NCBI GenBank assembly: GCA_963772165.1
Contig: CAVYWA010000009.1
Coordinates: 62,001-126,000, forward strand
Source of the DNA: JAGVPT01 sp963772165
GTDB lineage: Bacteria; Bacteroidota; Ignavibacteria; UBA10030; UBA8401
Reading direction: 5' to 3'
Length of the DNA: 64,000 nucleotides
Numbering within the stretch: the first letter of the stretch is position 1; the number at the start of each line of letters is the position of its first letter. The translations under genes and the position numbers were made by a program. Positions 8,747 to 18,867 of this stretch are shown here, in pieces. The notes under the pieces are model-generated. The model was not told where the DNA came from. It did no database searches and worked only from the letters and a program-made list of their open reading frames with translations.

Positions 8747-9652
8747 CTAGCGTTCTTTGATGAACGTTCCGTTGTGGAGCTCGGCGTATGCTTGCCGTAG
8801 TTCTTCCTCGGTATTCATTACGATCGGACCGCTCCAGGCAACCGGCTCCTTAAGCGGCTTGCCGGAAACGAGGAGGAATCTCATGCCTGTCTCTCCCGCC
8901 TGCACTGTCACCTCATCGCCATTATCAAAGAGGACCAGTGACCGATTTCCCGCTATGCTCATATTCGATTTGCCGTCCGAACCCACAATATCTGTCTGGA
9001 TCGAAACGGGGTCGGAGGCGCCGCGGAACGAACCGGTTCCATCAAATACGTATGCAAAGGCGTGCCGGTTCGTCTCGACGGGCAACGTCTTTCGCTTCCC
9101 CGGGGGAACCCACACGTCGAGGTACCGGGGATTCGCCGCAATCCCATCAACCGGTCCGCTTTTTCCCCAGAAATCTCCGCAGACGACTCGAACACTTGTT
9201 CCGTCATCGTCAATCACTTCCGGAATATCCCGGGACGTGACGTCTTGATAACGCGGCGATGTCATCTTAAGGTCCGCCGGAAGATTAGCCCACAACTGGA
9301 ACCCATGCATTCTCCCCTGCTGGTCCCCCTTAGGCATTTCTTGATGAAGAATGCCGCTTCCTGCAGTCATCCATTGCACATCGCCCGCTCCCAGGGTGCC
9401 CCGGTTCCCAAGACTGTCTCCATGGTTGACTGTACCTGCGAGAACATATGTAATAGTCTCGATGCCGCGATGCGGGTGCCATGGAAATCCCGGGAGATAA
9501 TCCTCCGGATGTTCGTTTCGGAAGTCATCGAGCAAAAGAAATGGGTCGAAGTCCCCCGTTTTTCCAAAACCAAATGCGCGGCGCAATTTCACACCCGCCC
9601 CTTCCATTGTAGGCTGGGCTTGAATAATCTGTTTGACCGCTCGTATTGACAT
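8747..9652 (-). CDS. Pirin family cupin protein (quercetinase-like)
   Basis: 301-residue double-cupin protein of the pirin family (YhhW-like; some members are quercetin 2,3-dioxygenases). The metal ligands of the N-terminal cupin are visible as PWHPHRGIETI (two His) and GSGILHQEM (His and Glu). The C-terminal cupin begins near FWGKSGPVDGI. ATG 9650-9652 is chosen because a good ribosome-binding site (GAGGG, about six bases upstream) precedes it; the frame is open a further 19 codons upstream. It is monocistronic in appearance. Substrate unknown. Confidence 0.88.
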   Translation of the reverse strand: MSIRAVKQIIQAQPTMEGAGVKLRRAFGFGKTGDFDPFLLLDDFRNEHPEDYLPGFPWHPHRGIETITYVLAGTVNHGDSLGNRGTLGAGDVQWMTAGSGILHQEMPKGDQQGRMHGFQLWANLPADLKMTSPRYQDVTSRDIPEVIDDDGTSVRVVCGDFWGKSGPVDGIAANPRYLDVWVPPGKRKTLPVETNRHAFAYVFDGTGSFRGASDPVSIQTDIVGSDGKSNMSIAGNRSLVLFDNGDEVTVQAGETGMRFLLVSGKPLKEPVAWSGPIVMNTEEELRQAYAELHNGTFIKER

Positions 9653-9967
9653 TACTAACCCTCGTTGTTTTCTGCTGCCTAACGTACGGCAATACGCTTC
9701 GGCAGCCAAGTATTGTTATTATGATGGATTTTAAAAACCTACATCCACTGCAATAACAAAACAATAACGCCAATCGTTTCCTTAAAAAAGATCTTCTTTT
9801 CGCGGCTACGCTTAGCCTATTCCGGAATTGGCAGAATCACAAGAAATCATCCATCAATGGGATGGAGATTATGAGAAGCGGTCTCAAAAATAGAAACATG
9901 GTCATTGCGAGGATCCCGACGTCTTCTATCGGTACTCGCAATGATACCTTCAAGTATTTTTGAGTTT
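9653..9967. repeat. Gene-free gap with a nested inverted-repeat element (9883-9964)
   Basis: No gene is seen in these 315 bases. An approximately 82-bp element spans 9883-9964. Its ends are a perfect 10-bp inverted repeat (CTCAAAAATA / TATTTTTGAG). Inside is a second inverted repeat, GTCATTGCGAG at 9901 and CTCGCAATGA at 9935. The right end starts four bases past the ccoI stop codon, so it may also act as that gene's 3' hairpin. A related end, GTCTCAAAAAATAGAAAC, recurs at 26042-26059. The rest of the gap probably holds the pirin promoter. Confidence 0.6.
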
Positions 9968-12103
9968 CTAATCAGTATTAATTGAGGAGCGGATGCCGTT
10001 GAGGCGCCGCGAATTGAAAATAATAAAAACGCTGCTCACGATCATGGCAAAAGCCGCAACGATCGGGTCGAGCAGGCCGAACGCGGCAAGAGCAATGCCG
10101 ATAATATTGTAGACGAACGCCCAAAAGAGATTCCACTGAATAATTCTATAAGTCTTTTTTCCAAGAATCAACAGCCATGGAATTTTGGCTAATTGCGTTC
10201 CAATAATCGTGATGTCGGCATTTTCTTTTGTGAGGTCTGTAGCAGAACCGAGGGCGACTCCGACATCGGCCGATGCAAGCGCCGGGGCATCGTTGATCCC
10301 GTCGCCGACCATTAAAACATATTTGCCCGATGTGTGGAAGTCATGGATCTTCTCAACTTTTTCGTTCGGCATCAACTCGCCGAACGCAAAGCGGGCTTGG
10401 AGCTGTTTTCCGATTTCACCGACAACGGCGCCTGAATCCCCCGATAGAATACCTACCTCGACGTTATTTTGCTCCAACAATTCCGCCGCCGAAATTGCGC
10501 CGTGCCTGAGAGTGTCAGACAGCTGGATGATGCCCCGCACTTTTCCCTCCCAAGCAACAAACAACGAGCTTGTCTTCGACAGATCTGAGCCATCCCTCTT
10601 TACATCTGCGTCAAAATCCGCGCCAATCTGCGCCATCAGGATCCTCCTGCCAACAACGACTTCCGTCCACCTCCCATCAAAGTTGACTTCCCCCCTGACG
10701 CCCAAACCGGGGAGCGCTGAAACGCTTCGGCATTCGGATAAAGGAACATTTTTTCCCTTCGCATGTCGAACAACTGCTTTTCCCATGAGATGTTCCGAAT
10801 TATTTTCAAGCGACGCAGCGATTGACAACAATTTATCCGGGAACATATTGGGAGATATTACCGAAGACACACTGAGATTGCCTTCAGTGAGCGTTCCGGT
10901 TTTATCAAAGATAACCACATTAATAGAGTAGAGCTTTTCGAGAATGATAGTGGAGCGGATCAGGATGCCTTCTTCGGCAGCGCGCGCAATTGCGATTGTT
11001 GTCGCAAGGGGAGTTCCAAGACCCAGGGCGCAAGGACATGAGACGACAAGGACGGTTAACGAATGAAGCAAGGCTGAAGCGAATGTCCCCATTATCATCC
11101 ATCCGACAAATGTCGCTGCTGCAATTCCGATCACACCGGGGATAAAAATATACGAGATCCGGTCGACTAATTGCTGGATCGGTGAACGAGTGCGCTGCGC
11201 CTCCTCCATCAAGCGAATGAACTGCGCATGAAGCGAATCGTTTTCCATCGAAGTTGTCCGCACAAGGATCGTCCCCTCACCGTTGACCGTTGCGGCAAAA
11301 ACTTTTGACCCCGTGTCTTTGGGGATGGGGAGCGATTCGCCCGTAAGAAACGACTCGTTCACGGACGTCAAACCCTCGATCAGTACTCCGTCAAGTGGAA
11401 TGCGTTCGCCCGGAAGCACTTTGATTATTTCCCCCATGCCGATTTCAGAAGTGGGGGCTTCTCCCTCGATGCCATTACGCATGATGCGTGCGCTGTTTGG
11501 ACGAAGGTCGAGCAGCGAATGAAGTGCAGTCGATGTGCGAACCTTCGCTGTTGCTTCGAGATATCGACCTGCGGTGACAAGGACAATGACCATCGTCCCG
11601 GTATCAAAATAGAGAGCAGAGCCTCCGGTGAAAACTTCGTACGTTGAAAACCCGTATGCTGCAAGTGAGCCGAGGGCGATAAGGCTGTCCATCGAAAGAC
11701 GCAACCTGCGAATTTCAACAATGGCATTTTTGAAAAACGGATATCCGACAAGCACCATGATCGGCGTGGAGAGGACAAACAAGAGCTTATTCATCGCCGG
11801 GATTACATCCCCTTCAATGCCGAGCCAGCCTCCCTTGCCGGCATACAACACCCAACTCAAGATCATAATGTTCATTGAGAGAAAAGCAGAGAACCCGAGC
11901 CGGAGCAGAAACATCGACGCAACACCTCCTTCTCCTTTTTCTCCAGTCAACGAATGCGTAAACGAACACCCGTAGCAGCAAAAATGAAATTCAATGCCGC
12001 CTTTCAATTGCGTCACTCCGCCGCGGCCTTTTTCGGAACGGCTATAGGGTAAGCCGCACTGGTCACAGAGAATGTTTCTAGACGTAGGATTTGGCAGCGA
12101 CAT
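9968..12103 (-). CDS. ccoI: Copper-translocating P1B-type ATPase for cbb3 oxidase assembly (CcoI/FixI-like)
   Basis: 711-residue heavy-metal P-type ATPase. The N-terminus has a Cys-rich metal-binding region (CDQCG near residue 13, FCCYGC near 41) instead of an HMA domain, as in the CcoI/FixI subfamily that supplies copper to cbb3 oxidases. Core motifs are LTGES, the transmembrane SCPCALG, the phosphorylation site DKTGTLTEG and GDGINDAPAL. The usual SEHPL motif reads SEHLM: Pro is replaced by Leu with no length change, unlike the copA gene at 23429. It closes the ccoSNO-act cluster, which supports the assembly role. The start is the ATG at 12101-12103; no strong ribosome-binding site is evident. 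Confidence 0.87.
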   Translation of the reverse strand: MSLPNPTSRNILCDQCGLPYSRSEKGRGGVTQLKGGIEFHFCCYGCSFTHSLTGEKGEGGVASMFLLRLGFSAFLSMNIMILSWVLYAGKGGWLGIEGDVIPAMNKLLFVLSTPIMVLVGYPFFKNAIVEIRRLRLSMDSLIALGSLAAYGFSTYEVFTGGSALYFDTGTMVIVLVTAGRYLEATAKVRTSTALHSLLDLRPNSARIMRNGIEGEAPTSEIGMGEIIKVLPGERIPLDGVLIEGLTSVNESFLTGESLPIPKDTGSKVFAATVNGEGTILVRTTSMENDSLHAQFIRLMEEAQRTRSPIQQLVDRISYIFIPGVIGIAAATFVGWMIMGTFASALLHSLTVLVVSCPCALGLGTPLATTIAIARAAEEGILIRSTIILEKLYSINVVIFDKTGTLTEGNLSVSSVISPNMFPDKLLSIAASLENNSEHLMGKAVVRHAKGKNVPLSECRSVSALPGLGVRGEVNFDGRWTEVVVGRRILMAQIGADFDADVKRDGSDLSKTSSLFVAWEGKVRGIIQLSDTLRHGAISAAELLEQNNVEVGILSGDSGAVVGEIGKQLQARFAFGELMPNEKVEKIHDFHTSGKYVLMVGDGINDAPALASADVGVALGSATDLTKENADITIIGTQLAKIPWLLILGKKTYRIIQWNLFWAFVYNIIGIALAAFGLLDPIVAAFAMIVSSVFIIFNSRRLNGIRSSINTD

Positions 12104-12169
12104 TTTAGGAGCGTGAATAGTAAGACGTGAAAAGTAATCTTTTCTTGGCGCTCTCTGTGCCTTGGCGGT

Positions 12170-13387
12170 TCAAACTTTCTTTGAGATAAGGGGGACCATC
12201 GAAATAAAACGGAACCATGCAAGCGCGAACCCTGAGGCGAAGGCGAGCGACACGAGCAACTCCATGATGCCGAACGGGAAAGTCGATTCATGCCATAAGA
12301 ACGGAGCTACTGCGAGGAAGCGTTCCACAAACAACGACGAAAGAATTATCGATGCCACGATGAGAAGGATCACCGGCTTTTCTTTCGCCCGTTTACTGAG
12401 GAAGATGGCGAGAGGAAAAAAGAAAGCAAAGACGATATAATACCACGTAAGAGGTGCCCAGAGAGGATTGTGAAAGCGCACGAAGAGGTACGGAATTTCC
12501 TCCGTGAGGTTCCCGTACCATATCACCAAATACTGAGACCAATAAAAACCTCCGGACAACATGCAGAAGCCCATCACCAATCTTCCGAGGTCGTGGAACT
12601 GACTCGTTCTGAAACCGGCTTCAAGCGCAAAGGCTTTTCGCGCGGCAATAGCGAGAATCGCGATCACGACAAGCGCGCCGTAAAATCCGTGGAGGAAAAA
12701 GAGCCATCCATATAATGTGCTGTACCACTGAGGGTCGAGCGACATCAAAAGGTCAAATCCCAGGAGGGTGTACAGAATGGCGAACGAGATCAGTATTGCC
12801 GGAACAAGCTTCGCTATCGCCGATGCACTCTTTGCAGTTTCCAGTTCATCTCCTTCCCAATCGCGCGTCAAGCGCCCGACGAATCCCTGGAATTTTTCGG
12901 GGAGATGTGCACGGTATCGTCCAAGTTCCGGACGAAGAGACGTCCGGACATATTTATAGCTCAGCCACATCATGAACAAAAAAACTGCCGCGTCGCGCGT
13001 GAAGAAGAACGGCGTATTTAACCAGGATTCTTTTCCCGTCGCCTCGTGCAACCATGGATAGATTTCCGACCGTCCTAAAAAAACGCCGATAAAAAGAACA
13101 AAGCTGACTGGAAGGAAGCTTACCATTCCTTCACCGGTACGACGAAACGGCTCGCCCCATGTTCCATTCGTCATCCGATAGGCTGCGGAAAAAACGACGC
13201 CGCCCTGAGCGATTGCCGTCCATAAAATAAAATTGACATAATAAATCTGCCAGGCCCGCTGTGCATACCCCAGGACAAGAGAAGCGGCAAATGTGATCGC
13301 CCCAATCACGAACGAAACGCCCAGAGCGTACCGCGCGCGCGCTCTCGAGAGTTCTTGAGAAGGAAATATCATTGGTGAATCACTCAT
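12170..13387 (-). CDS. actF: Alternative complex III subunit ActF (NrfD-like quinol-binding membrane subunit)
   Basis: About 405-residue integral membrane protein with about ten hydrophobic segments, homologous to ActC in fold. ActF and ActC are the large membrane subunits of alternative complex III, the quinol:electron-acceptor oxidoreductase that replaces the bc1 complex. Characteristic stretches are LLMSLDPQWYSTLYGW and QYLVIWYGNLTEEIPY. The start is set at ATG 13385-13387, whose ATGA overlaps the actE stop codon and so suggests translational coupling; an ATG 13 codons upstream lies inside actE. It is the last act gene before ccoI. Confidence 0.9.
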   Translation of the reverse strand: MSDSPMIFPSQELSRARARYALGVSFVIGAITFAASLVLGYAQRAWQIYYVNFILWTAIAQGGVVFSAAYRMTNGTWGEPFRRTGEGMVSFLPVSFVLFIGVFLGRSEIYPWLHEATGKESWLNTPFFFTRDAAVFLFMMWLSYKYVRTSLRPELGRYRAHLPEKFQGFVGRLTRDWEGDELETAKSASAIAKLVPAILISFAILYTLLGFDLLMSLDPQWYSTLYGWLFFLHGFYGALVVIAILAIAARKAFALEAGFRTSQFHDLGRLVMGFCMLSGGFYWSQYLVIWYGNLTEEIPYLFVRFHNPLWAPLTWYYIVFAFFFPLAIFLSKRAKEKPVILLIVASIILSSLFVERFLAVAPFLWHESTFPFGIMELLVSLAFASGFALAWFRFISMVPLISKKV

Positions 13388-13911
13388 TGCTGCTGCAGCC
13401 TCCGCAGATGCGCGATGATGAGCCATCGTTCCCGCTGCGTTGTGTGCTCGTAGTATGACGGCATGATGTTATGGCCTTTGCGGATAACAAAATAGATGTA
13501 GCCGTCGGGAGCTTTCTTGTACAACGGCATGGTCAAATCCGGCGGCGTCTGAAATTTCGGAGCAACGAGTCCGTCTCCTTTTGCCGCTACGCCATGGCAG
13601 ACGGAACAGTACGTATTAAACAAAAATTTACCCGTGTCTTCGGATGTTCGTGTAAACACAAAGGGATTTTTTAAGTGCGCGGCCTGCATGGAGTCTTTGA
13701 TGACAGGCTCATAACCGGACATCGGAACGGTCCCTGCAACATGAGGGAGCGGGTCTTTCTGCGGTTTGAACGACGGCTGGTAGTACATATCCGTGCGATA
13801 TTCCGTTTGTTCGCCCGGCTGCTCGCTTTCGCATCCTGCAAGGAACATCATAAAAAAAAGAATCAGAGAGGAAAAAAGAGAGAGCCAATATTTAGATTGT
13901 ATTCTTCCCAT
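13384..13911 (-). CDS. actE: Alternative complex III subunit ActE (monohaem cytochrome c lipoprotein)
   Basis: 175 residues. An N-terminal signal ends in a lipobox (FLAGC, Cys27), so it is probably a periplasm-facing lipoprotein. A single haem c site, CSVCH, lies near residue 103, followed by GDGLVAPKF. A likely axial Met sits in HNIMPSYY near the C-terminus. In alternative complex III, ActE is one of the two haem-carrying subunits and passes electrons to the oxidase or a soluble carrier. It sits between actD (no gap) and actF (4-bp overlap). Confidence 0.93.
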   Translation of the reverse strand: MGRIQSKYWLSLFSSLILFFMMFLAGCESEQPGEQTEYRTDMYYQPSFKPQKDPLPHVAGTVPMSGYEPVIKDSMQAAHLKNPFVFTRTSEDTGKFLFNTYCSVCHGVAAKGDGLVAPKFQTPPDLTMPLYKKAPDGYIYFVIRKGHNIMPSYYEHTTQRERWLIIAHLRRLQQQ

Positions 13912-14433
13912 TTAAAGACCCTGCGACCTGGTAACGGCCTCAGCTCCTAACTGCTTCAATAATTTTTCGAGTTTCACGACATCCTCGGGCAAACAGTATG
14001 CAAGCACGCCATAATGGTCGGACGAAAGGCGCTCATCATACCCTTCCACAATTTTTATTTGAGGCATGCGGGCGTTGACCAGGAAGCCGATGAACGTAGC
14101 AATTGTTCCGAAGAGAATCGTCGTTATATACGCGACGACGCCGAACGGCGGAATCGAAATGATCGGTTTTCCCCCGACAATGATCGAATAGATCATCGTC
14201 GAGCCGATCGTCATCGCCCATCCGGTGATCAGTCCGGTCAAACCGCCGATGAGCGTGAAGACGCGCACAGGGCTTGGTTTTCTCCCCAGCGCGTGGGAAA
14301 TTTCATGATGAGGCGTCGGAGAATAAACTTCGATCTCTTTAAACCCTTCGCCCGGCAATTGTTTGATGACGGCAAGACACGTGTCGAGATGCGCAAAGAT
14401 GCCAAAACGATATGTTCGGGTCGGCATCGGCAT
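13912..14433 (-). CDS. actD: Alternative complex III subunit ActD (DUF3341)
   Basis: 173-residue membrane subunit with two transmembrane helices (about 57-80 and 97-121) flanked by soluble N- and C-terminal parts. Family signatures are FGIFAHLDTCLAV at the start and VYSPTPHHEISHALG. It has no redox centre in known complexes and is thought to be structural or part of the proton path. Its ATG (14431-14433) overlaps the last base of the actC stop codon, and its stop abuts the actE start. The act genes are therefore tightly coupled here. Confidence 0.92.
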   Translation of the reverse strand: MPMPTRTYRFGIFAHLDTCLAVIKQLPGEGFKEIEVYSPTPHHEISHALGRKPSPVRVFTLIGGLTGLITGWAMTIGSTMIYSIIVGGKPIISIPPFGVVAYITTILFGTIATFIGFLVNARMPQIKIVEGYDERLSSDHYGVLAYCLPEDVVKLEKLLKQLGAEAVTRSQGL

Positions 14434-15759
14434 TACGATTGCTCCTTCATCGGAGGTTCAATTTGTTCTTTCACTTCCCACATCGAAACCACGGGAAGCG
14501 TTTTTGAAAATACCATAAAGAGAAAGAAAAACCATGCAAAGCTTCCAATCACGATAAAACTGTCCACAAGGGTCGGTTTATATATGCCCCATGCATACGG
14601 TAAATAATCGTGCGCGAGCGAGGTGACAATGATGATGAATCGTTCAAGCCACATGCCGATCTCTACGGAAATACAAATTCCCACAAGCCATGGAATGCTC
14701 GTTCGAATTCTCTTTGACCAGAGGAGCATCGGCACCACAACATTTGTTGTGATCAACAGCCAGAAAGCCCAGGCATAATCGCCTGTCATCCGATAAATAA
14801 AAATCGCCCGCTCGAACTGATTGCCGCTGTACCACGCGATAAACAATTCAATTGAGTACGCGAACCCTACAATGAGTGCGGTAAAAATCATGAATTTAGC
14901 AAGGCTTTCAAGATGATGCATCGTAATATATTTTTCGATCTTGAACGCCTTCCTCATCGGCACAAGGAGCAGGACGACCATCGCCAGGCCGGAATGGATC
15001 GCGCCAGCCACAAAGTACGGAGCAAAGATCGTGCTGTGCCAGCCGGGAATCACGCTCATGGCAAAATCCCACGAGACGATGCTGTGAACGGAAATGACGA
15101 GCGGAGTAGAAAGAGCAGCCAGGAAGACGTACGCCGCGGTGTAGTGGCGCCATTGGTTGTCGCTCCCCTGCCAGCCCATTGCAAGGAGGCCGTAAACTTT
15201 CTTCCTCCAGCCACTCGTTTTGTCCCGAACAATAGCAACATCGGGCATCATTCCCAAAGTAAAAAACAAAGTGCTCGCAGTAAGATAGGTTGTAATTGCT
15301 AAGAACGTCCCAGGCGAGCGGCGAGCGGAAGTTGGGCCACAGCCCGCCGAAATTCGGGATCGGCAGAATCCAATGCGCGACCCAAACTCTTCCGAGATGG
15401 ATGAATGGAAACAACCCTGCCGTTGCAAGCCCAAAAATCGTGACCGCTTCAGCACTGCGATAGACGGCTGCACGCCATTTTACACGGAACAAAAACAAAA
15501 TAGCAGAGATGAGAGTACCGGAGTGCGCAATACCGACCCAGAAGACGAACGTCGCAATATACATCGCCCAGCCAACCGGGTTATTTTTTCCAGCTTCTCC
15601 GATCCCGTTGGCAATCTGGACACCCCATGCATACCCGCCGGCACAGATCAACAAGAAAAGAAACGTCAGCAGAATCCAGTAGCCTTTCCCCGGCGCCTTT
15701 AACGATTGCGTCAGGTCGATGTCCGTTTCGGTGTAATTTAGTCTGTAGTCCTCAGTCAT
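14433..15759 (-). CDS. actC: Alternative complex III subunit ActC (NrfD/PsrC-like), frameshifted
   Basis: Large membrane subunit of alternative complex III, about 441 residues when repaired. The N-terminal frame (MTEDYRLNYTETDIDL through FRSPLAWDVL) and the C-terminal frame (AITTYLTASTLFFTLGMMP onward) overlap. Deleting one A of the AA at 15301-15302 joins them as WDVLAITTYL. About ten transmembrane helices are visible, with the family stretch GIAHSGTLISAILFLFRVKWR. The start is ATG 15757-15759; a TTG four codons upstream is less likely. The break is a single +1 insertion like the others in this window, so the true gene may well be intact. Confidence 0.85.
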
Positions 15760-15805
15760 AAGTGCAATCAATCATGCCCAATATTTTCGTTCCGGCCGTC
15801 CCGAT

Positions 15806-15837
15806 CATTCTTAATTCCTAATTCAAAATTCATAATG
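15806..15837. repeat. AATTC-rich repeat at the actB stop codon
   Basis: About 30 bp built from TTAATTCCTAATTC / AAAATTCATAAT units. It overlaps the actB TGA (15830-15832). The same family occurs at 19456, 23330, 23401, 42371, 42782 and 53253. Confidence 0.7.
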
Positions 15838-18782
15838 ATCTTTTAATTGCTTTCAAATACGTCACCGCTGGCCGCGTATTCAGCTCCTCAAGCACTTTGT
15901 AATCTCTCTGGTCTTCTTCAGCGATCAGTTTGGAAACTGAGCTGTTAACATCCTTCAGGTCGCCGAAGGTGATCGCCTCGGCGGGACAGGTTTGCGCGCA
16001 TGCCGGAATAATTTCTCCGTCCCGCACCGGACGGCGTTCGTTCCGCGCAGATGTTCTTTCCATCACTGATGCGCTGAACGCAGAACGTACATTTCTCCAT
16101 AACGCCCTTTGAGCGTACAGTGACATCCGGGTTCAGCTGCCAGTTAAGAGGCTCGACCCATTGTGCTTCAAACCAATTGAACCGCCGCACTTTATACGGG
16201 CAATTGTTTGCACAATAACGGGTGCCAATGCAGCGATTGTAGACTTGTCCGTTGAGGCCTTCTTCCGTATGGTATGCAGCGTAGACAGGACACACCGTTT
16301 CGCAGGGGGCGTTATCGCATTGCTGGCAGAGCATCGGCGCAAAATCTGCGTGCGGCGTTTCGCTGTGTTCATCGAAATACCGTTCGATACGAATCCATGC
16401 CATCTCCCGTCCGACCGCTACTTCCTCTTTGCCGACAATCGGTATATTATTTTCCGCATAGCACGCTGTGACACATGCGCTGCAGCCGGTACATTTGTCG
16501 ACGTCGATCGTCATCCCCCAACGATGATTCGGATGTTCATGGTCGGCGTACATCGAAAGCGCTTCTTTATGTTCACTTTCTGGGTTTTTCGCGTGAGGCT
16601 CGACCAGTGCAGCAAGAGGAACACTCTGCACTATTCCCCTCTCATGCTGAGTATCGCTCCCCGAAACCGTCGCTAAAACAAGCCGGTCGGATTTTTTCAG
16701 CAGCTCTACCTTCATGCCCACCCATTCAAGCCCGCTGGTTCTCTCGGATGGCTTTGGGTCCAGCAAATCAATCGGATTATGTCCGACGTTATTGGCATAC
16801 CTTCCGTAGGATGTGTGTCCTTGTCCGATTGGAATCGCGACAACGCCGGGTTTCACAGCCGTCGAAACCTGGGCCGGAAGGTCAAACTGTGCGTAGGGAG
16901 ACGATACCTGAATTGCGTCACCTGTTGTGATCCCGACAGCCGAGGCATCCTGCGGATGAATTTCAATCCACGAGTCCCACACATTCATCATCATCGGATC
17001 CGGAAGTTCCTGCAGCCAGGGCCGGTTTGCACCGCGTCCATCGTAATGGCTGAGTGACGGATAAACAACGAGCGCGAAATTCTTTCCCGGTTCGTGCTCG
17101 ACTTTTTTCATCCGGGAAAAGATCGCTGCGCTAAAAGTTCCCGATAATCGAGGGGTTTGGTGTTTGGGTGTTGGCGATTCCCAATAACCTCCGCGTGTCA
17201 AACTCTCGATCCAGAAAACCTCGAAGTCAGATTTATCGCCTGAACTCTTTTGAATGGCTCTCCATCGCTCGCGGACATAATCGTACATTGTGGCCGCACT
17301 GAATTCGTGTGATGTGCCCAGCCTTTTCCCGGTCTCGAGAAGAATATCGCCAAACATTTTCGTTTTAAACACCGGCTGCATCGCAGGCTGCATCAATCCA
17401 TAGACACCGGGCGTTGTTTCCACATCGCCCCAGCTTTCCAGCGGCGTATGCGTGGGAAGAATGAGATGTGCCAACGCCGAGGTTTCGGTCATGAAGCTGG
17501 AGATGCTGACCGAGAATGGAACTCTCTTCATTGCCTGATTGAATTCAAGCCCTTGTGGAGTGCTGAACACCGGGTTCGCGTCCGCCACAATCAAGGCGGA
17601 TACTTTTTCCAGATTTATTTCGTCGACGAACTTGGCCACATCCTGGTATGAGTTCAGCCTGGAGATGCTGGAATTGTTGAACGTTACCGTCTTCCCTATG
17701 TTGCCGCAAATATAGTTCAGCAAATTCACTGCAGCAACGATCGCCGCGCCATCATCCCCTTCAACGATGGTTCCCCCTGCGACTGCAAGGCTGGATTTTG
17801 CTTTTGCGAAGGCAAGGCCCGTTTTAAGAATTTTATCGGACGCAATGCCCGTTATCTTTTCAACTTCGCCGAGTGAATATGCACTCACCATCCCCGCAAT
17901 ACGCAATGAGTCGGCGGGCGAAACTCCGCTTGCCACTTTGTTGTCGAGAATAACTTTGACGAGGCCGAGAGCAAATATTCCCTCGGTGCCGGGATTGACG
18001 GAGATCCATTCGTCGGCATTCGTTGCTGTCATCGATAAACGGGGACCGACGAAATAAAAAGATCCCCGTTTTCCATTTTTGAAGCCTCGATGCTTCGTAA
18101 AACCTTTTGTGAACTCGACGGGCGAAATCCACGTTTCCAAAAAATCAGCACCGAATGCAATCACCGTCTCGGCGTCCACGAAATTGTATACCGGCACCTG
18201 GTTGATGCCAAACATCAGTTCGTTCGCCTTCTTGATCGATTCATGCGCAAAGGGTTCATAGCGGAAGCGTTTTTTAGATCCAACCGCTGCGAGCCACCGG
18301 TCAACGAGCTCGTCGATCGCCCCGCTCAAATGCTGCGTCATGAAAACAACATCTCCCCCCCGTCCGTTTTTTTGAACCTTCTGCAGCTCTTCGACAAAAT
18401 ACTTTTCTGCCTCTTCCCAGCTTATGGCTTCCCACGTCCCATCCGGTTTTTTCCTCAACGGCTGTTGAATGCGGTCCGGATTGTATAGCCCATGCAAAGA
18501 CGCCTGGCCCCGGGCGCATAACGCTCCCTTATTGATAGGATGAAGAGGGTTGCCCTCCACCTTAACCGCCCGTCCTTCGCGAACACGGACTGAGACCCCG
18601 CATCCTGCAGGACATTCCTGGCAGACGCTCGCATACCAGACCGCTTTCCCAGGAGTGATATTTTCTTCAGGAATCACGTACGGTATCAGCGACTTCGGCT
18701 TCTTGATGCCGCAGCCTGGAAACGCGGTAGCAACTGTTGTCGCTCCTACCAGTTTGAGAAAATCTCTACGCTGCAAACCCAT
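15830..18782 (-). CDS. actB: Alternative complex III subunit ActB (iron-sulfur, molybdopterin-oxidoreductase-like), frameshifted
   Basis: About 983 residues when repaired. The N-terminus has a Tat-like RRDFLKL motif, so the protein is exported folded. The large middle part resembles molybdopterin oxidoreductases (CQECPAGCGVSVRV, GALCARGQ) but is known in ActB to lack molybdenum. The C-terminal part is ferredoxin-like, with four cysteine groups: KCTGCSACVTACY, CQQCDNAPCETVCP, CIGTRYCANNCP, and KCTFC paired with ACAQTCP. The frame breaks just after CVQRISDGKNI; removing the A at 16049 (plus strand) restores GKNIARNERRPVRDGE. It lies between actC and the inserted dinB-like gene. Confidence 0.88.
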
Positions 18783-18867
18783 TTAGTAAAAATGTATTGT
18801 GTGAAACATTCGATGAACGTGCCGTGCCTTCCGGACGGACAGACAACGGCGGCGATGATAATTACCT

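Noticed and set aside
9883..9964. Element after ccoI read as a riboswitch or sRNA
   Set aside because: The inverted ends and recurrence of one end at 26042 fit a repeat element; no conserved aptamer pattern recognised.
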